From CAWFLT01 sp963816795 (lineage in GTDB: Bacteria; Acidobacteriota; Vicinamibacteria; Vicinamibacterales; SCN-69-37): a stretch of DNA of 64,000 nt. The notes beneath the pieces are model-generated. The model was not told where the DNA came from, made no database searches, and saw only the letters and a program-made list of their open reading frames with translations. Made by a program: the position numbers and the translations under genes. Numbering within the stretch: position 1 is the first letter of the stretch; every line of letters begins with the position of its first letter. Of the stretch, positions 1 to 9,466 are shown piece after piece. The DNA lies in assembly GCA_963816795.1 (NCBI GenBank), contig CAWFLT010000001.1, positions 248,001 through 312,000 of the forward strand, read 5' to 3'.

Positions 1-249
1 GTGCAGGCTGCCGTCGACACGAGCGCCGCGCTCGGTGAGAATCTTGCTCCAGTCGGCCAGGAACTGCGGGTAGTCGTGCTGGCCGGGCGCATGGGTCTTG
101 AGACCAGCGCGGATGTACACCCGCAACGGCGCGGGCGCGGGCGCCTGCGCCACCGCCTGAGCGGCTTGGACATCATCGCGCACCGGCGCGGCCGAGATTG
201 GGACGAGCGACAGCAATCCGAGACAAGCCAGAGCTGCGGGACGCGTCAT
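1..249 (-). CDS. ThuA-like protein, N-terminal part (runs off the window)
   Basis: Reading the minus strand from ATG at 249 gives an open frame of 83 codons to the window edge. It opens with a hydrophobic signal-like stretch (ALACLGLLSLVPISAAP) and then a segment (VYIRAGLKTHAPGQHDYP) that resembles the start of ThuA-like glutamine-amidotransferase-fold proteins found in sugar-degradation loci of acidobacteria and planctomycetes. Export is inferred from the leader. The start lies 58 nt after the stop of the sugar dehydrogenase on the same strand, so it is probably the next gene of that operon. The C-terminal part is outside the window. The family call rests on memory of the motif. Confidence 0.55.
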   Translation of the reverse strand, partial: MTRPAALACLGLLSLVPISAAPVRDDVQAAQAVAQAPAPAPLRVYIRAGLKTHAPGQHDYPQFLADWSKILTERGARVDGSLH

Positions 250-307
250 GTGTGTCAGGCGGGCTGCCCCTCGACGTGGACCGGGGCAGGCCGGCTCCTC
301 CATTGGT

Positions 308-1477
308 CTATTGCGCCGGTGTGAGTCGAATCAACATGCCTGCCGTGGCGGCCGAGAGGCTCAGGCCAGTGCCGCTCCCGGTCGGGCTCTGCAACGCGAT
401 GTAGAAATACCCGTCGGGTCCCTGAACGATATCGCGAACGCGGCCGAGTTGATCGAACACCACTTCCTGCCGCGCGACGGCGTTTCCCGCGATCTCGAGC
501 CGGATGAGCCGCTGCCCGACGAGCGCACTCAAGAACAGGCTCGCGTTCCGCCAGCGCGGATACCGATCGCCGGTGTAAAAGGCCATGCCCGTCGGACCGA
601 TCGATGGCGTGTAGAACACCACCGGCTCGTCCATGCCGGGCTCGGACGTCTTCGTGATCCCGGTCTGTGTGCCCTTCGTCGCGATGCCCCAGCCGTAGTT
701 GTGGCCGCGTTCGATGACGTTGACCTCGTCGCCACCACCGGGCCCGTGTTCCGACGACCAGAGTTTGCCGCTGACGGGATCCCAGGCGAACCCCTGCGGA
801 TTGCGATGCCCGTAGCTCCAGATCGTCGCCACCGCGCCGGTCTTGCCGACGAACGGATTGTCGTTCGGCACCGAACCGTCGGCATTCACGCGGTGGATCT
901 TGCCGAGCGGGCTCGCGAGATCCTGCGCGTGCTCGAACACGCCGCGATCTCCGAGCGAGAAGAAGAGGTGGCCTTGCCGATCGAACAGCAGGCGGGTCCC
1001 GAAGTGCGACCCGTTCGACGTGTAGAGCGCGGCGGGCGCGCGGAACACCGTCTGCTGATCGGTCCATTCGAGGTTGCGATTGATCTTCCCGCGAATGATC
1101 GTCGTCATCGACGGAATCTGCGGACCGCGTCCGCGACCCTGGGCCGTCCCGGCAGCAGGAGGCGCGGCTGGATCGGCTGGCGGAGCGGGCGGCGGCGTGA
1201 ATCCAGGCAGCACTTCCGAATACCCGAGATAGATCCACCCGTTCTGTGCGTACTCTGGATGGACCTCGACGTCCAGATAGCCGCCGTCCTGCTGGACGTG
1301 CGGCGTCGGCATCCCCTTGACCGCCGCCGACAACACACCCTTCTCGAAGATCCGCAGACGGCCTGGACGCTCGCTGATCAGCAGCCGGCCGTCAGGCAGG
1401 AAGGCCAGCCCGAACGGCGTGTCGAGCTCCTTCGTCAGGACCTCGACCTTCACCGTCTGCAGTTCGGACTTGAGCAC
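308..1477 (-). CDS. Soluble PQQ-type aldose (glucose/sorbosone) dehydrogenase, GSDH family
   Basis: About 390 residues of a GSDH beta-propeller. Family hallmarks are visible in order: TPFGLAFLPDGRLLISERPG near the start, QDGGYLDVEVHPEY, the LGDRG turn, SYGHRNPQG, and SSEHGPGGGDEVN followed by NYGWG. The family oxidises aldose sugars with PQQ in the periplasm. GTG at 1477 opens the longest frame, but the frame continues upstream without a start codon through AQGQAPPVPKPYVADP. A Leu/Val/Ala-rich leader sits in another frame at about 1560-1600, so the true start and signal peptide probably lie there, separated by a one-base indel. It follows the TIM-barrel gene on the same strand and fits a periplasmic sugar-oxidation role. 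Confidence 0.8.
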   Translation of the reverse strand: MLKSELQTVKVEVLTKELDTPFGLAFLPDGRLLISERPGRLRIFEKGVLSAAVKGMPTPHVQQDGGYLDVEVHPEYAQNGWIYLGYSEVLPGFTPPPAPPADPAAPPAAGTAQGRGRGPQIPSMTTIIRGKINRNLEWTDQQTVFRAPAALYTSNGSHFGTRLLFDRQGHLFFSLGDRGVFEHAQDLASPLGKIHRVNADGSVPNDNPFVGKTGAVATIWSYGHRNPQGFAWDPVSGKLWSSEHGPGGGDEVNVIERGHNYGWGIATKGTQTGITKTSEPGMDEPVVFYTPSIGPTGMAFYTGDRYPRWRNASLFLSALVGQRLIRLEIAGNAVARQEVVFDQLGRVRDIVQGPDGYFYIALQSPTGSGTGLSLSAATAGMLIRLTPAQ

Positions 1478-1682
1478 GAGCCCGGCGGGATCTGCGACGT
1501 AGGGCTTCGGGACGGGCGGCGCCTGACCTTGGGCCGAGGACGCGGAACGGCGAGGCCACGCACAAACAGGCGCGAGGCAAGCACGGCGAGCGCCGAGCGT
1601 GAGCGCACGGGCGTCGGGCTCCGCGCCGCTTGGTAGCCCGCGACGCTCGAACGTTACAGGCGCAGCGTGCTTAGCTTTACTT

Positions 1683-1795
1683 AGGCGCGGGCGTGGGGCC
1701 CCACCCCCGCGCCTCGGGCCCGCGCCAACAGGCGGCGCGGGGTGTCCACTTTGCTCTTCTCCGTGCTCTCTAGCTCTTCTCCGTGTCCTCGCTCC
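1683..1795. repeat. Composite intergenic element: GC-rich repeat R1 plus CTCTTCTCCGTG array
   Basis: Bases 1683-1745 are a GC-rich imperfect palindrome (core GGGGCCCCACCCCCGCGCC) that recurs almost unchanged at 2908-2965 and in shorter form at 55322-55350. It is followed at about 1753-1795 by two copies of TAGCTCTTCTCCGTG/GCTCTTCTCCGTG, the word seen again at 55388-55460. The stop codon of the upstream minus-strand gene (1770-1772) lies inside the array, so its last residues (SEDTEKS) are array-encoded. It may act as a 3' end or terminator, which is inference. Confidence 0.75.
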
Positions 1796-2889
1796 AGATC
1801 AGACAACTCCTGCAGTAGGCCATGCTCTTCGCGAGTTCGGCCATTCGGTCGGAGCCCGCCGGGACGGGATACTCGAACTCCAGCGTCGCCTGGAACTTCC
1901 ACTTCTTGTCGCGCATCATCTGAAGGACTTCCTTGACCGGCGTGTCGCCCTCGCCGAACGGCACATTCGGGCCGTTGTTCGCCTTGCGGTCCTTGACGTG
2001 CACGTGCGTGATGCGTTCGAAGTGCTTTTGAATGAACGGAATTGGCGATCCCTGTCCCGCGGTGTAGTGACCGAGATCGAGATTCGCTGCGTTGTATTTC
2101 GCGCTCGAAAACACCGTCTCGAAATCCGCGGCGGTCGTCGTCGCGTGGCCGTGATGCCCGATCTGCATCTGGTGTTTGTCGGCGAACTGACCCACCCGCT
2201 TCGCGCCTTCGAGGCCGATCTCGCTCGACAACGCCTTCGCCCCGAGCGCCTTGGACACCTGGAAGCAGTAGTCGACTTCGTCGTCGGACATCGTGAAGAT
2301 GCCGTCCCACTTGACGATCTCGATCAGGACGCCGGCGTCTTCGAATTTCTTGCGGAACTCTTTCACCTTGTCCATCGACACGCCCATCCGCCATTTGCGC
2401 GTCTCTTCGGCGGCCGCGCGCTGCGCGGCCTGCTGTTCCGGAGTCAATTCCGCCCGACCGCCGCCGCGGCCGCCTTGTCTGCCTTCCCCGCGGCCGGCGC
2501 CGGCCGCAGCAGCCGCCGCCGGGTCAGCTGCGGTCGTGGGTGGGGCGCCAGCGCGGGCGCCTTCCCGCCCGGCGCCTCGACCGCGTGCCGCCGCGGCAGC
2601 AGCGCCGGCCACGGCGGCGGGCGACCCGAGGAAGAGCTCGACCGGCTGCGCGCGCAGTTCCGCCCCACTGCACGCCAAGCTGAACGCACTTCGCGAGGAT
2701 CTCGTCGCCCGTCGTGTAGTTGCCGGTGCCGAAGTTGTACGGCACGTTCATCCCGACCTGCACACCGGCCCATTTCGAGTTCGGTTTCGCTTGAAGGACG
2801 TTGGCGAGCGCGAACTCCGATGTGAGGAGTCCCACGGTGGGCACTCCGGCGATCACCAGCTTCCCGAAGTCACGACGTGTGTAATCCAT
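1770..2889 (-). CDS. Tat-exported sugar phosphate isomerase/epimerase-like TIM barrel
   Basis: The start at 2889 opens with a twin-arginine leader (YTRRDFGKLVIAG) behind a GAGGG ribosome site. After LAKCVQLGV the frame breaks at about 2670, where GT[GC] shows both GTG and GTC; it then continues as SGAELRAQPVELFLG. A Gly/Ala/Arg/Pro-rich low-complexity segment follows, then the barrel: WRMGVSMDKVKEF, KWDGIFTMSDDEVDYC, GHHGHATTT, NLDLGHYTAGQG and HVHVKDRKANNGPN, ending ATLEFEYP. These match the xylose-isomerase-like TIM-barrel family, with metal-binding Glu/His positions. The substrate is unknown. The gene is exactly enclosed by direct GC-rich repeats (1683-1745 and 2908-2965). The last residues, SEDTEKS, come from the CTCCGTG array. 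Confidence 0.75.
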
Positions 2890-4554
2890 AACTGCCCTCT
2901 TTCAAGGAGGCGCGGGGCCCCACCCCCGCGCCTCGGGCCCGCGCCGCCGGGCGGCGCGGGGTGTCTGGCCGCCAGAAAACGCTCCGCCAGCCGGACCGCG
3001 GAGGCGCGCACGTCGCGAGAGCCATCTTCCAGGGCCTTGACGACGGTCCCTGGCTCGATCCGATCCAGCCCATCGAGCGTCCACATCGCATGAAGACGCG
3101 CACGCACGTCCTTGGCCTGCTCGGCCAGCGTGGTCAACTCGGCGGCGGCCGACGGATCGTCGCCGCTGGACCAGGAGCTGCTGCGCCGTATCTCGCCACC
3201 AGCCGTTGGGGTGCGCGAGCGTCGCGACCAGCGTGGCGGTTGACGCGTTCGAGAGATTCGGCGGTCCCGTCGCGTCGGGTGGTGTCGTGCACGATCCGGA
3301 AGATGCGGCCCATGTGGACCGGCGCTTCGAGCTTGTGCGCGACGATGTGATCCCGCAGGTACTCGGTGATGTAGCCCTTGTGTTGGATGATGCCGTGATA
3401 CAGGTCGACGACGTAGATCGTTCCGTCTGGTGCGGACGACAGATACACGGGCCTGAACCGCTCATCGGTCGAGGCGAGAAACTCGGCGTTGTCGTAGGCC
3501 TTCCGGCCGCGCAGGCTTCGGCCATCGTCGCTGACGATGATGCGGCTCACGAGATTGCCCGTCGGCTCGGCGACGAAGACGTTGCCACGCGAGCTCGGCT
3601 GGCAGCCGATCGCCGCGGTACACCGATCGGCGCGTTCACGCGCGGTGTAGGTCGCGAGCGTGCCGTTGGCGCGAAGCTGACCGGTCCACGTAGCCGCGGT
3701 TGACGCCACGATTCGGCCGCAGCGGAAACGTCGCGTTCAGTTCGTTCTGGATCGCCCATGAACTCGTAGCTGCCGCGGGTGCGCAGCAGGTTCGGGATTG
3801 CGAGCGTAGTAGGGCGTCGGCACGAAATCGATGTGCAACGCCGAGCTGTTCGAATTGCGATAGACGTGACCCGACGTCATCCTGAGACGCGCCCCACTGC
3901 CCGCGCGACAGCGTTTTCCGAGTCTCGAACTTCCCGTCCTTCCACCGGAAGTAGGTGTCGCCCTCCGACGTGTGCATCCAGTTGTCGAGCGCCCAGAGCA
4001 GGCCGTTCGGCGTTGTGCTCGACGTTCGCGAGCTCGCTGCCCGTAGCAATCGCACACGAGCTCTTTGCTGTCGGCTTTGAGATCGCCGTTCGTGTCGCGT
4101 CGCCAGCCACAGATGCGGCGGCTCGGCGACCAGCACGCCCTTATCGAGGACCTTGAGCGCGCGCGGAAGCACGAGCTTGTCGAGGAAGACGGTCTTCTTG
4201 TCCATCTTCCCGTCGCTGTTCGTGTCCTCGAGCACGCTGATTCGGCCGATCGGGTCGCGTTCGTTCGTCGCCTGGATGTCCGCCATGTAGCCGAGCATCT
4301 CGATGACCCACATCCGGCCCGTCGGCATCCCAGTCAATCAGGACGGGATCCTCGCACCATCGGTTCGCTCGCGACCAGCTCGACGCGATAGCCGGGCGGC
4401 AGGACGAACGTCTTCATCTCCGCTTCCGGAGACAAGGCGGGCGATTCGTCGGAAACCGACCGCAGCGCCGGCGGCCACGCGGTCCCCGACTGGGCGGCGA
4501 CGGCGGTGATGCCAGCGCCAACGAGCAGCGCGGCGAGGATCTCGAGCGCGTCAT
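2853..4554 (-). pseudogene. TIGR02604-type membrane-bound dehydrogenase/heme-binding protein, C-terminally truncated
   Basis: ATG at 4554 has GGAG seven bases upstream. Across several frames one reads a hydrophobic leader (LAALLVGAGITAVAAQ), FVLPPGYRVELVASEP, DGRMWVIEMLGYMADIQA, EDTNSDGKMDKKTVFLD, a central propeller with PNGLLWALDNWMHTSEGDTY, RGNVFVAEPTGNLVSR, DGTIYVVDLYHGIIQHKGYI and finally a HEAT-like stretch (DVRASAVRLAERFLA). This is the N-terminal domain of PVC-type/TIGR02604 proteins, which normally continue into more HEAT repeats and a CxxCH heme domain. Here the coding sequence runs straight into the GC-rich repeat at 2965 and no CxxCH is present. Multiple frame breaks also occur; at least some look like the wobble-position consensus indels seen across the window, but the truncation does not. 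About 540 residues against the usual 900 or more. Confidence 0.6.
2908..2965. repeat. GC-rich repeat R2, direct copy of 1683-1745
   Basis: Same orientation and nearly the same sequence as R1 (shared core GGGGCCCCACCCCCGCGCC, then CTCGGGCCCGCGCC and GGCGGCGCGGGGTGTC). It lies between the truncated TIGR02604 gene and the start of the TIM-barrel gene. The upstream coding frame passes into it with no stop, giving an unnatural Pro/Gly/Arg tail. Confidence 0.8.
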
Positions 4555-4630
4555 TCAGCTCCTACGGACTGGTCGGACGCGCGTCGAAGGGGAGCGGGCC
4601 GAACGCTCGGCCCGCTCATCGCACATCGCG

Positions 4631-7600
4631 TTAGAAGGTGAATCGAATCTGCGCCTGCACGCTCCGCGCCGCCTGATAGTTGTTCGCCACGCCGAAGCCG
4701 GCCCCGCGCGGCCGCGACAACGCGTCAATCAGGTTGCCTTGTGCATCGAACGGCAGGTTGGTGATCGTCGTCGGAGTCGGCCGGGCTCGCCAGGTTCATC
4801 GTCGTATTCCGCCCGGTGATCCGCGCCTGATTCGGGGCGTTGAACATGTCGACCCGCACCTGGATATTGCGGCCCTTGGGGAGCCGGATGTTCCGCGCAA
4901 TCGACAGGTCCAGCACGCTCGCGAAGCAGCCCTTGAGGTAGTTGTTCCCCGACTCGAGTCCGACGCTCCCGACCAGCGGCCCCGCGAAGGCGCCCGTATT
5001 GAACTGCCGGTAGATGTCGCTGCTGCACCCCTGGCCCGTATCGCCGACAAGGCGCACGCGCGCCCCGTAGTCGGGCGAGCCCGTCAGGTTGATGCTCGCC
5101 CCGCCGCTCTGGTAGTTGGCGCCCACCGTGTACGAGTTGCCGGTGGACGCGGTCCAGACCCCGGAGAACTGCCAGTCATTGATCAGGTAGCCAATCACCC
5201 GCAGCGCCGACTGGTCGCTCTTCAGGTCCGGCAGATCCCACACGAAGTTCGCCTTCAACGTGTGACGCGTCGGATCCGTCTGGAAGAGCGCGTCCGCTTC
5301 GGCCTGGTCGGCGCGGATGCTGAGCGAGCCGTCCGGATTGTGCTGCAGGCGCGCCGCAGTGCTGCCCGTCGTGGAGAGGCCGATCGTGTCGTTGAACCCG
5401 AAGGACACGCCGTCGAGAAAACCGCCGCTGGAACGAGATCTGAAGCGAGTGGTGCGTCACCCACCCGCGATCCGAGTTCTGCGTGATCGCCGCTGTAGCC
5501 GCGGAACGCCGCGCATCTGATCGGACGGCACCGACGTGGCGCCGGGAGTCGTCGGGGCGAGCGACGGATCCTGATTCTCCGGCAGGAACGCCGCGCCAAA
5601 GTCGATGGCGTTGATGTTCGTCGCCCTCGACGATGTTGAAGCCGTGCTGGCCGACATACTCGACATCGACCACGGTCGACCACGGCAGCGCGATCTGGAT
5701 GCCGCCGTTCCACTGGGTGGACGACGGCAAGCCGCCGTCGTACTGGTACACGCTCAGCGACGAGGGCGCCTCGGTCGCGAGCCCGCCGTGCCCGAGCCTC
5801 TGCAGTTGGCCGTAGCGAATCGTGACCGACCGGCGGGTCGGCGGATTGAGCACCTGCGGGAAGACCGAGTTCCCGCTCGGGCGATCGAAGTAGAGGCCCG
5901 CCGCCGCCGCGCAGCACGAACTGCTGCTCGCCGGTCAGGTCGTACGCCATGCCGAAGCGCGGCGCGACGCCGAGCGCCGGCCACGTGTAGGTCGTGATCG
6001 GGAATGCCCTGGCCGGCCTGGTTCAGCCCGTTGGTCAGGTTCCCGCTGTTCGGCACGACCGTGCCGATCGCCAGCGTGCGTGTTCGGGCCGAGAAACTGG
6101 TCCGTCAGCGGGATTCATCGCCTGCCGATTCGTGCCGGTGCACGGATACACGCCGTTGGCGCAGCCGGCGACGTACAAGCACCGGCGCCGACCGGAGCGT
6201 CCACTCGTCGACGAAGAAGTTCGACGCCTGCAGGCGCTTGTCGTACTGCGGCTGCTGGTGCACGAATCGGACGCCGTAGTCGACGGTGAGCCGATCGCTC
6301 AGCTTCCAGTTGTCCTGCACGTACCCCTCGGTGTTGTTGTAGACGTATTCGCCCTCGACCGTCTTCGAGCCCTGCGAATACGAGCTGAAGCAGCCAATCG
6401 CCGCGTTCGCGAACCCAAACGACGTGTCGCACGGGTTCGTCCCGACGGCGTCCTGCTGGAAGTTCAGCGCGGGTCCGCCGCCGCCGCCGCCCTGGATCTG
6501 CTGCTTGTTGCTGTGGTGTTGTAGAAACCGGTCTTGAGCGTGTGACGCCCCCACACCTTCGTCAGACTGATCGAGATGTCATGGCTCGCGGCGACGTTCT
6601 GGCTCGGGAAAGCCGATGTTCGGCGGCGCGTTGTTGCGCGACGCGGTTGCCCCACGAGAAGCTCGGCGGCAGCAACACGCGCGTGCCGTCCCACATCGGC
6701 GATCCGCTGGCGTTGAGGAGCGAGTAGACGAAATAGTCCGGGTCGACCACGGCCGCTTCCGGAAAGATGAACGGCAGATCGCTCGAGCCCCGCGTTGTTG
6801 CGGTTGGCGATGGGGTTCACCGGGAAGGCGTTGCAGAACTGCGGTCCGCCGCCGGAGCCGACGCCGAAGCATCCGCCCTGGTAGGCATAGCTCCGGCCGT
6901 ACGTCGCCTCGAGGAACATCGTCGAGCTCATGCTGTAGTTCACGGTGGCGGCCAGCGTCATGACGTGCGGATTCACCATCCGCGTGTCGTTCCAGCCGGG
7001 AATCGACCCGTTCTGCGTCTGTTCGCGCTGGGTGAATCCCGAGTACTTGAAACTCCCGCGCAGGGTGGACGTCGGCTGGTAGTCCAACCGGAGCGCGGGC
7101 TGCCAGCTCAGCAGCGCTCTCGTTCGGTCTGGTCAGCTCGAAGTTGTAGGCCTGCTGCGCCGGCACGTTGTCGATGTTGGGCAGCGGCCACATGTTCAGG
7201 ATGTTCAGGCCGGTCTGATACAGCATGTTCGGCGGAATCTTCCCGAGCACGCCGCCGTCGTCGAAACAGGCGACCTGACTGGCCGCGGTGCACGCGCCGC
7301 TCAGGCGCGGGTCCTTGACGTACGGATAGGGGTTGCCGTTGTTGTCGGTCGAGCGGGAGAAGTCGCCCTGCCGCTCGAGCGCGGTCGGCAGCCGGAATCG
7401 CGTGACGTTGTTGCCGCCGGTGCGCGGTTCGAATTCCTGGGTGAAGAAGAAGAACAGCTTGTTGCTGCCGCCCGGCTTGCCGACCGGACCGCCGAGCGAG
7501 TAGCCCCAGTCGCGCTGGCGCGAGATCGTTTTCGGATCGCCGTTGAGCATGTTGATCTGGCTGTTGGCGTTCCAGTCGGAGTTGCGCTCGACGTCGTAGA

Positions 7601-8346
7601 CGCGAGCCGCGAAAGCGATTGGTGCCGCTCTTGGTCACGGCGGTAATCTGGAGTCCGCTCGACCGGCCGAACTCGGCCTGATAGCTCGACACGAGCACTT
7701 TCACTTCGGCGATCGATTCGACGTTGAGATCGATGATCGCCCGATTGCTGCCCGTGTCCATCGTCGACACGCCGTCCATCATGACGTTGCTGTTGCCGCC
7801 GCCGGTCGAGGAGCGATCGCCGATCCGGCTCGTGCCGGTGACGCCGGGCGCGAGCGCCGCGAAGGCGGTGAAGCTGCGGCTGGCAATCGGCAGGTTCTGC
7901 ACCGAATCGGTCTCGACCGTAAACGATCGGTCGCCCGAGCTCGCCTGAATCAGCGGCGACTCCGCCCTTGACGTCGACGACTTCGCTCGTGCCACCGACC
8001 TCGAGCGTCAACGTGCCGAGCGCGACCCGCTGCCCGGGGCTGACCGTCACGCCGGACCGCTTCAGACGTCTTGAACCCGGGCAACGCCACTTCGACGGTG
8101 TACGTGTCCGTCGCGGACGTTGGGAAACACGAAGTCGCCGGTGCCGCTGGTCACGACCGGCGCGGATTTCGTGGCCTGCGTATCGCTGATGAGCGTGACC
8201 GTGGCTCCAGGAACCACGCCGCCTTGTGCGTCCTTAACCGTCCCGGCAAGCACGCCGGTGGTGATCTGTGCCGACGCCGATCCGGCGAGACCGGCGACGA
8301 CGACGAGCGCGCCGACGAGACCCGCGAACCTTCCTATGCTGTGCAT
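4631..8346 (-). CDS. Oar-like TonB-dependent receptor with carboxypeptidase-regulatory-like domain
   Basis: About 1,240 codons once frame breaks are repaired. The start at 8346 gives a signal peptide (FAGLVGALVVVAGLAGSASA), then a CarboxypepD_reg-like domain (GVLAGTVKDAQGGVVPGATV), a TonB plug (SFTAFAALAPGVTGTSRIG; NVMMDGVSTMDTGSN; SSYQAEFGRSSGLQITAV) and a long beta-barrel ending in IRFTF, the terminal Phe typical of outer-membrane proteins. At least eight frame breaks occur; the two I worked fully are third-base doublets (GG[AC] near 8085, TC[TG] near 8062). It should import a large substrate, possibly oligosaccharide, across the outer membrane using TonB. It starts 44 nt after the GntR-family gene and is probably co-transcribed with it. 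Confidence 0.85.
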
Positions 8347-8389
8347 CACTCCTCCTCGAACCACGAACTACGAAACGTCGCTCACTAAG

Positions 8390-9142
8390 TCAGGCACGCT
8401 GATCTTCACGGCATCGCGCGGCTCCATGCGCCTCACAATCCTGCTCGCGCTCGGCGCCGAGCAGGTGATCGCTCATCAACGACTGCGCCAGGCCACGATT
8501 GCGCTCGCGGATCGCCTGATAGATGCGCCGGTGCACCTCGGCGGCCGGTCGTCGATCGCGCGCGTGGCTGGCGGTCCGCCGGCGCAGCTCGTAGAAGATG
8601 CCGGACACCATTTCGACAATCGAGGCGAGAATCGGATTGCCCGACGCGGCGGCGACGGCACGATGGAACTTGATGTCGTGCAGCAGGAACGCCTGGGGCG
8701 TCGTCGAGCATCGCGAACATGCCCGTCACTTCATCGGAGATCGCGGCCAGGTCGGCGTCGGTCGCGCGCTCGGCGGCGAATCCCGCGACGCCGACCTCGA
8801 GCGTCCGCCGCGCTTCGAACATCTCGCGGCGGGAGAACCCATGGAGCGCGGCGAGAAAACTGAGCGGTTCGCTGTCGAGGACCGGCGGGCCGTCGGCGAC
8901 GAAGCTGCCGGCACCGTGCCGAATCACGACCACGTCCCTTGGCCGCGAGCGCCTGGAGCCCGGAGCGGACGCGTCGTGCGACTGACGCCAAGGGTCCGTA
9001 CCAGTTCACGTTCGGCCGGCAGCTGCTGCCCGCGCTGGAGCGCACCGGTGACGATGAGGCCCCGCACATGACGGATGACGAGGTCGGTGGCGACACTGGT
9101 GCTTGGACCGACAAGTTCGCTGGGAAGCTCGTGAGACGTCAT
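8390..9142 (-). CDS. FadR-subfamily (FCD domain) GntR transcriptional regulator
   Basis: About 250 residues. The N-terminal winged helix is clear (GLIVTGALQRGQQLPAERE, then LVRTLGVSRTTVR), followed by an FCD ligand-binding domain (FEARRTLEVGVAGFAAERA; DIKFHRAVAAASGNPI; VHRRIYQAIRERN). Two frame breaks near 8972 and 8945 are AC[GC] and GG[AC] wobble doublets; at least one further break lies near 8700. An in-frame start at 9184 is possible, but 9142 matches the usual N-terminus. FCD regulators usually sense sugar acids or other carboxylates. It heads the minus-strand operon and faces the larA/gnd operon, with a FadR-like palindrome in the shared spacer. Confidence 0.85.
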
Positions 9143-9466
9143 ACCAATTGGCGGTGACGATACAGAACGACACCCTTCGATCAAGCGCCATCATCGCGTT
9201 CTACACTGCGAGTCTCCGATGAATTCATCGAGTGCAGAAAACTCGAATATCGAATCGGTTCCATGCGACTCGCTGCCGAAGCCGGCATTCTGCAGGGCAA
9301 AACGCTACCGGGGCCGCTCGACCAACTGGTCGGACCACTTAGCTAAACCTCCTATAACAGGTCGCCGATTCCGTTCCTGACGAGGGCCAGCCGCTTCGTC
9401 GCGAATGGCCGAGTGCGACCGCGAAGTGCCTGAAGTTCTGCAAGGACTGTCTGATATAACGGCACC
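9143..9466. other. Divergent regulatory spacer between the two sugar operons
   Basis: 324 bases with no credible gene. It holds the FadR-like palindrome at 9324-9340, a TATAAC hexamer at 9353-9358 in plus orientation, a second TATAAC at 9455-9460 just before the GTG of the racemase gene, and a CCAATTGG palindrome near 9140 just outside the regulator start. Nothing else is recognisable. Confidence 0.6.
9324..9340. promoter_or_regulatory. FadR/GntR-type operator
   Basis: AACTGGTCGGACCACTT contains the perfect inverted repeat TGGTC-G-GACCA and differs little from the E. coli FadR consensus (AACTGGTCCGACCAGTT, from memory). It lies between a FadR-family regulator and a divergent sugar-acid operon, 12 bases before a TATAAC hexamer, where binding would cover the -35 region of a plus-strand promoter. 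Repression of the larA-gnd-kinase operon and autoregulation are inferred. Confidence 0.65.

Noticed and set aside
248..1636. Long plus-strand open frame opposite the sugar dehydrogenase
   Set aside because: The minus strand encodes a clear GSDH protein with conserved motifs; the plus frame is an Arg-rich shadow.
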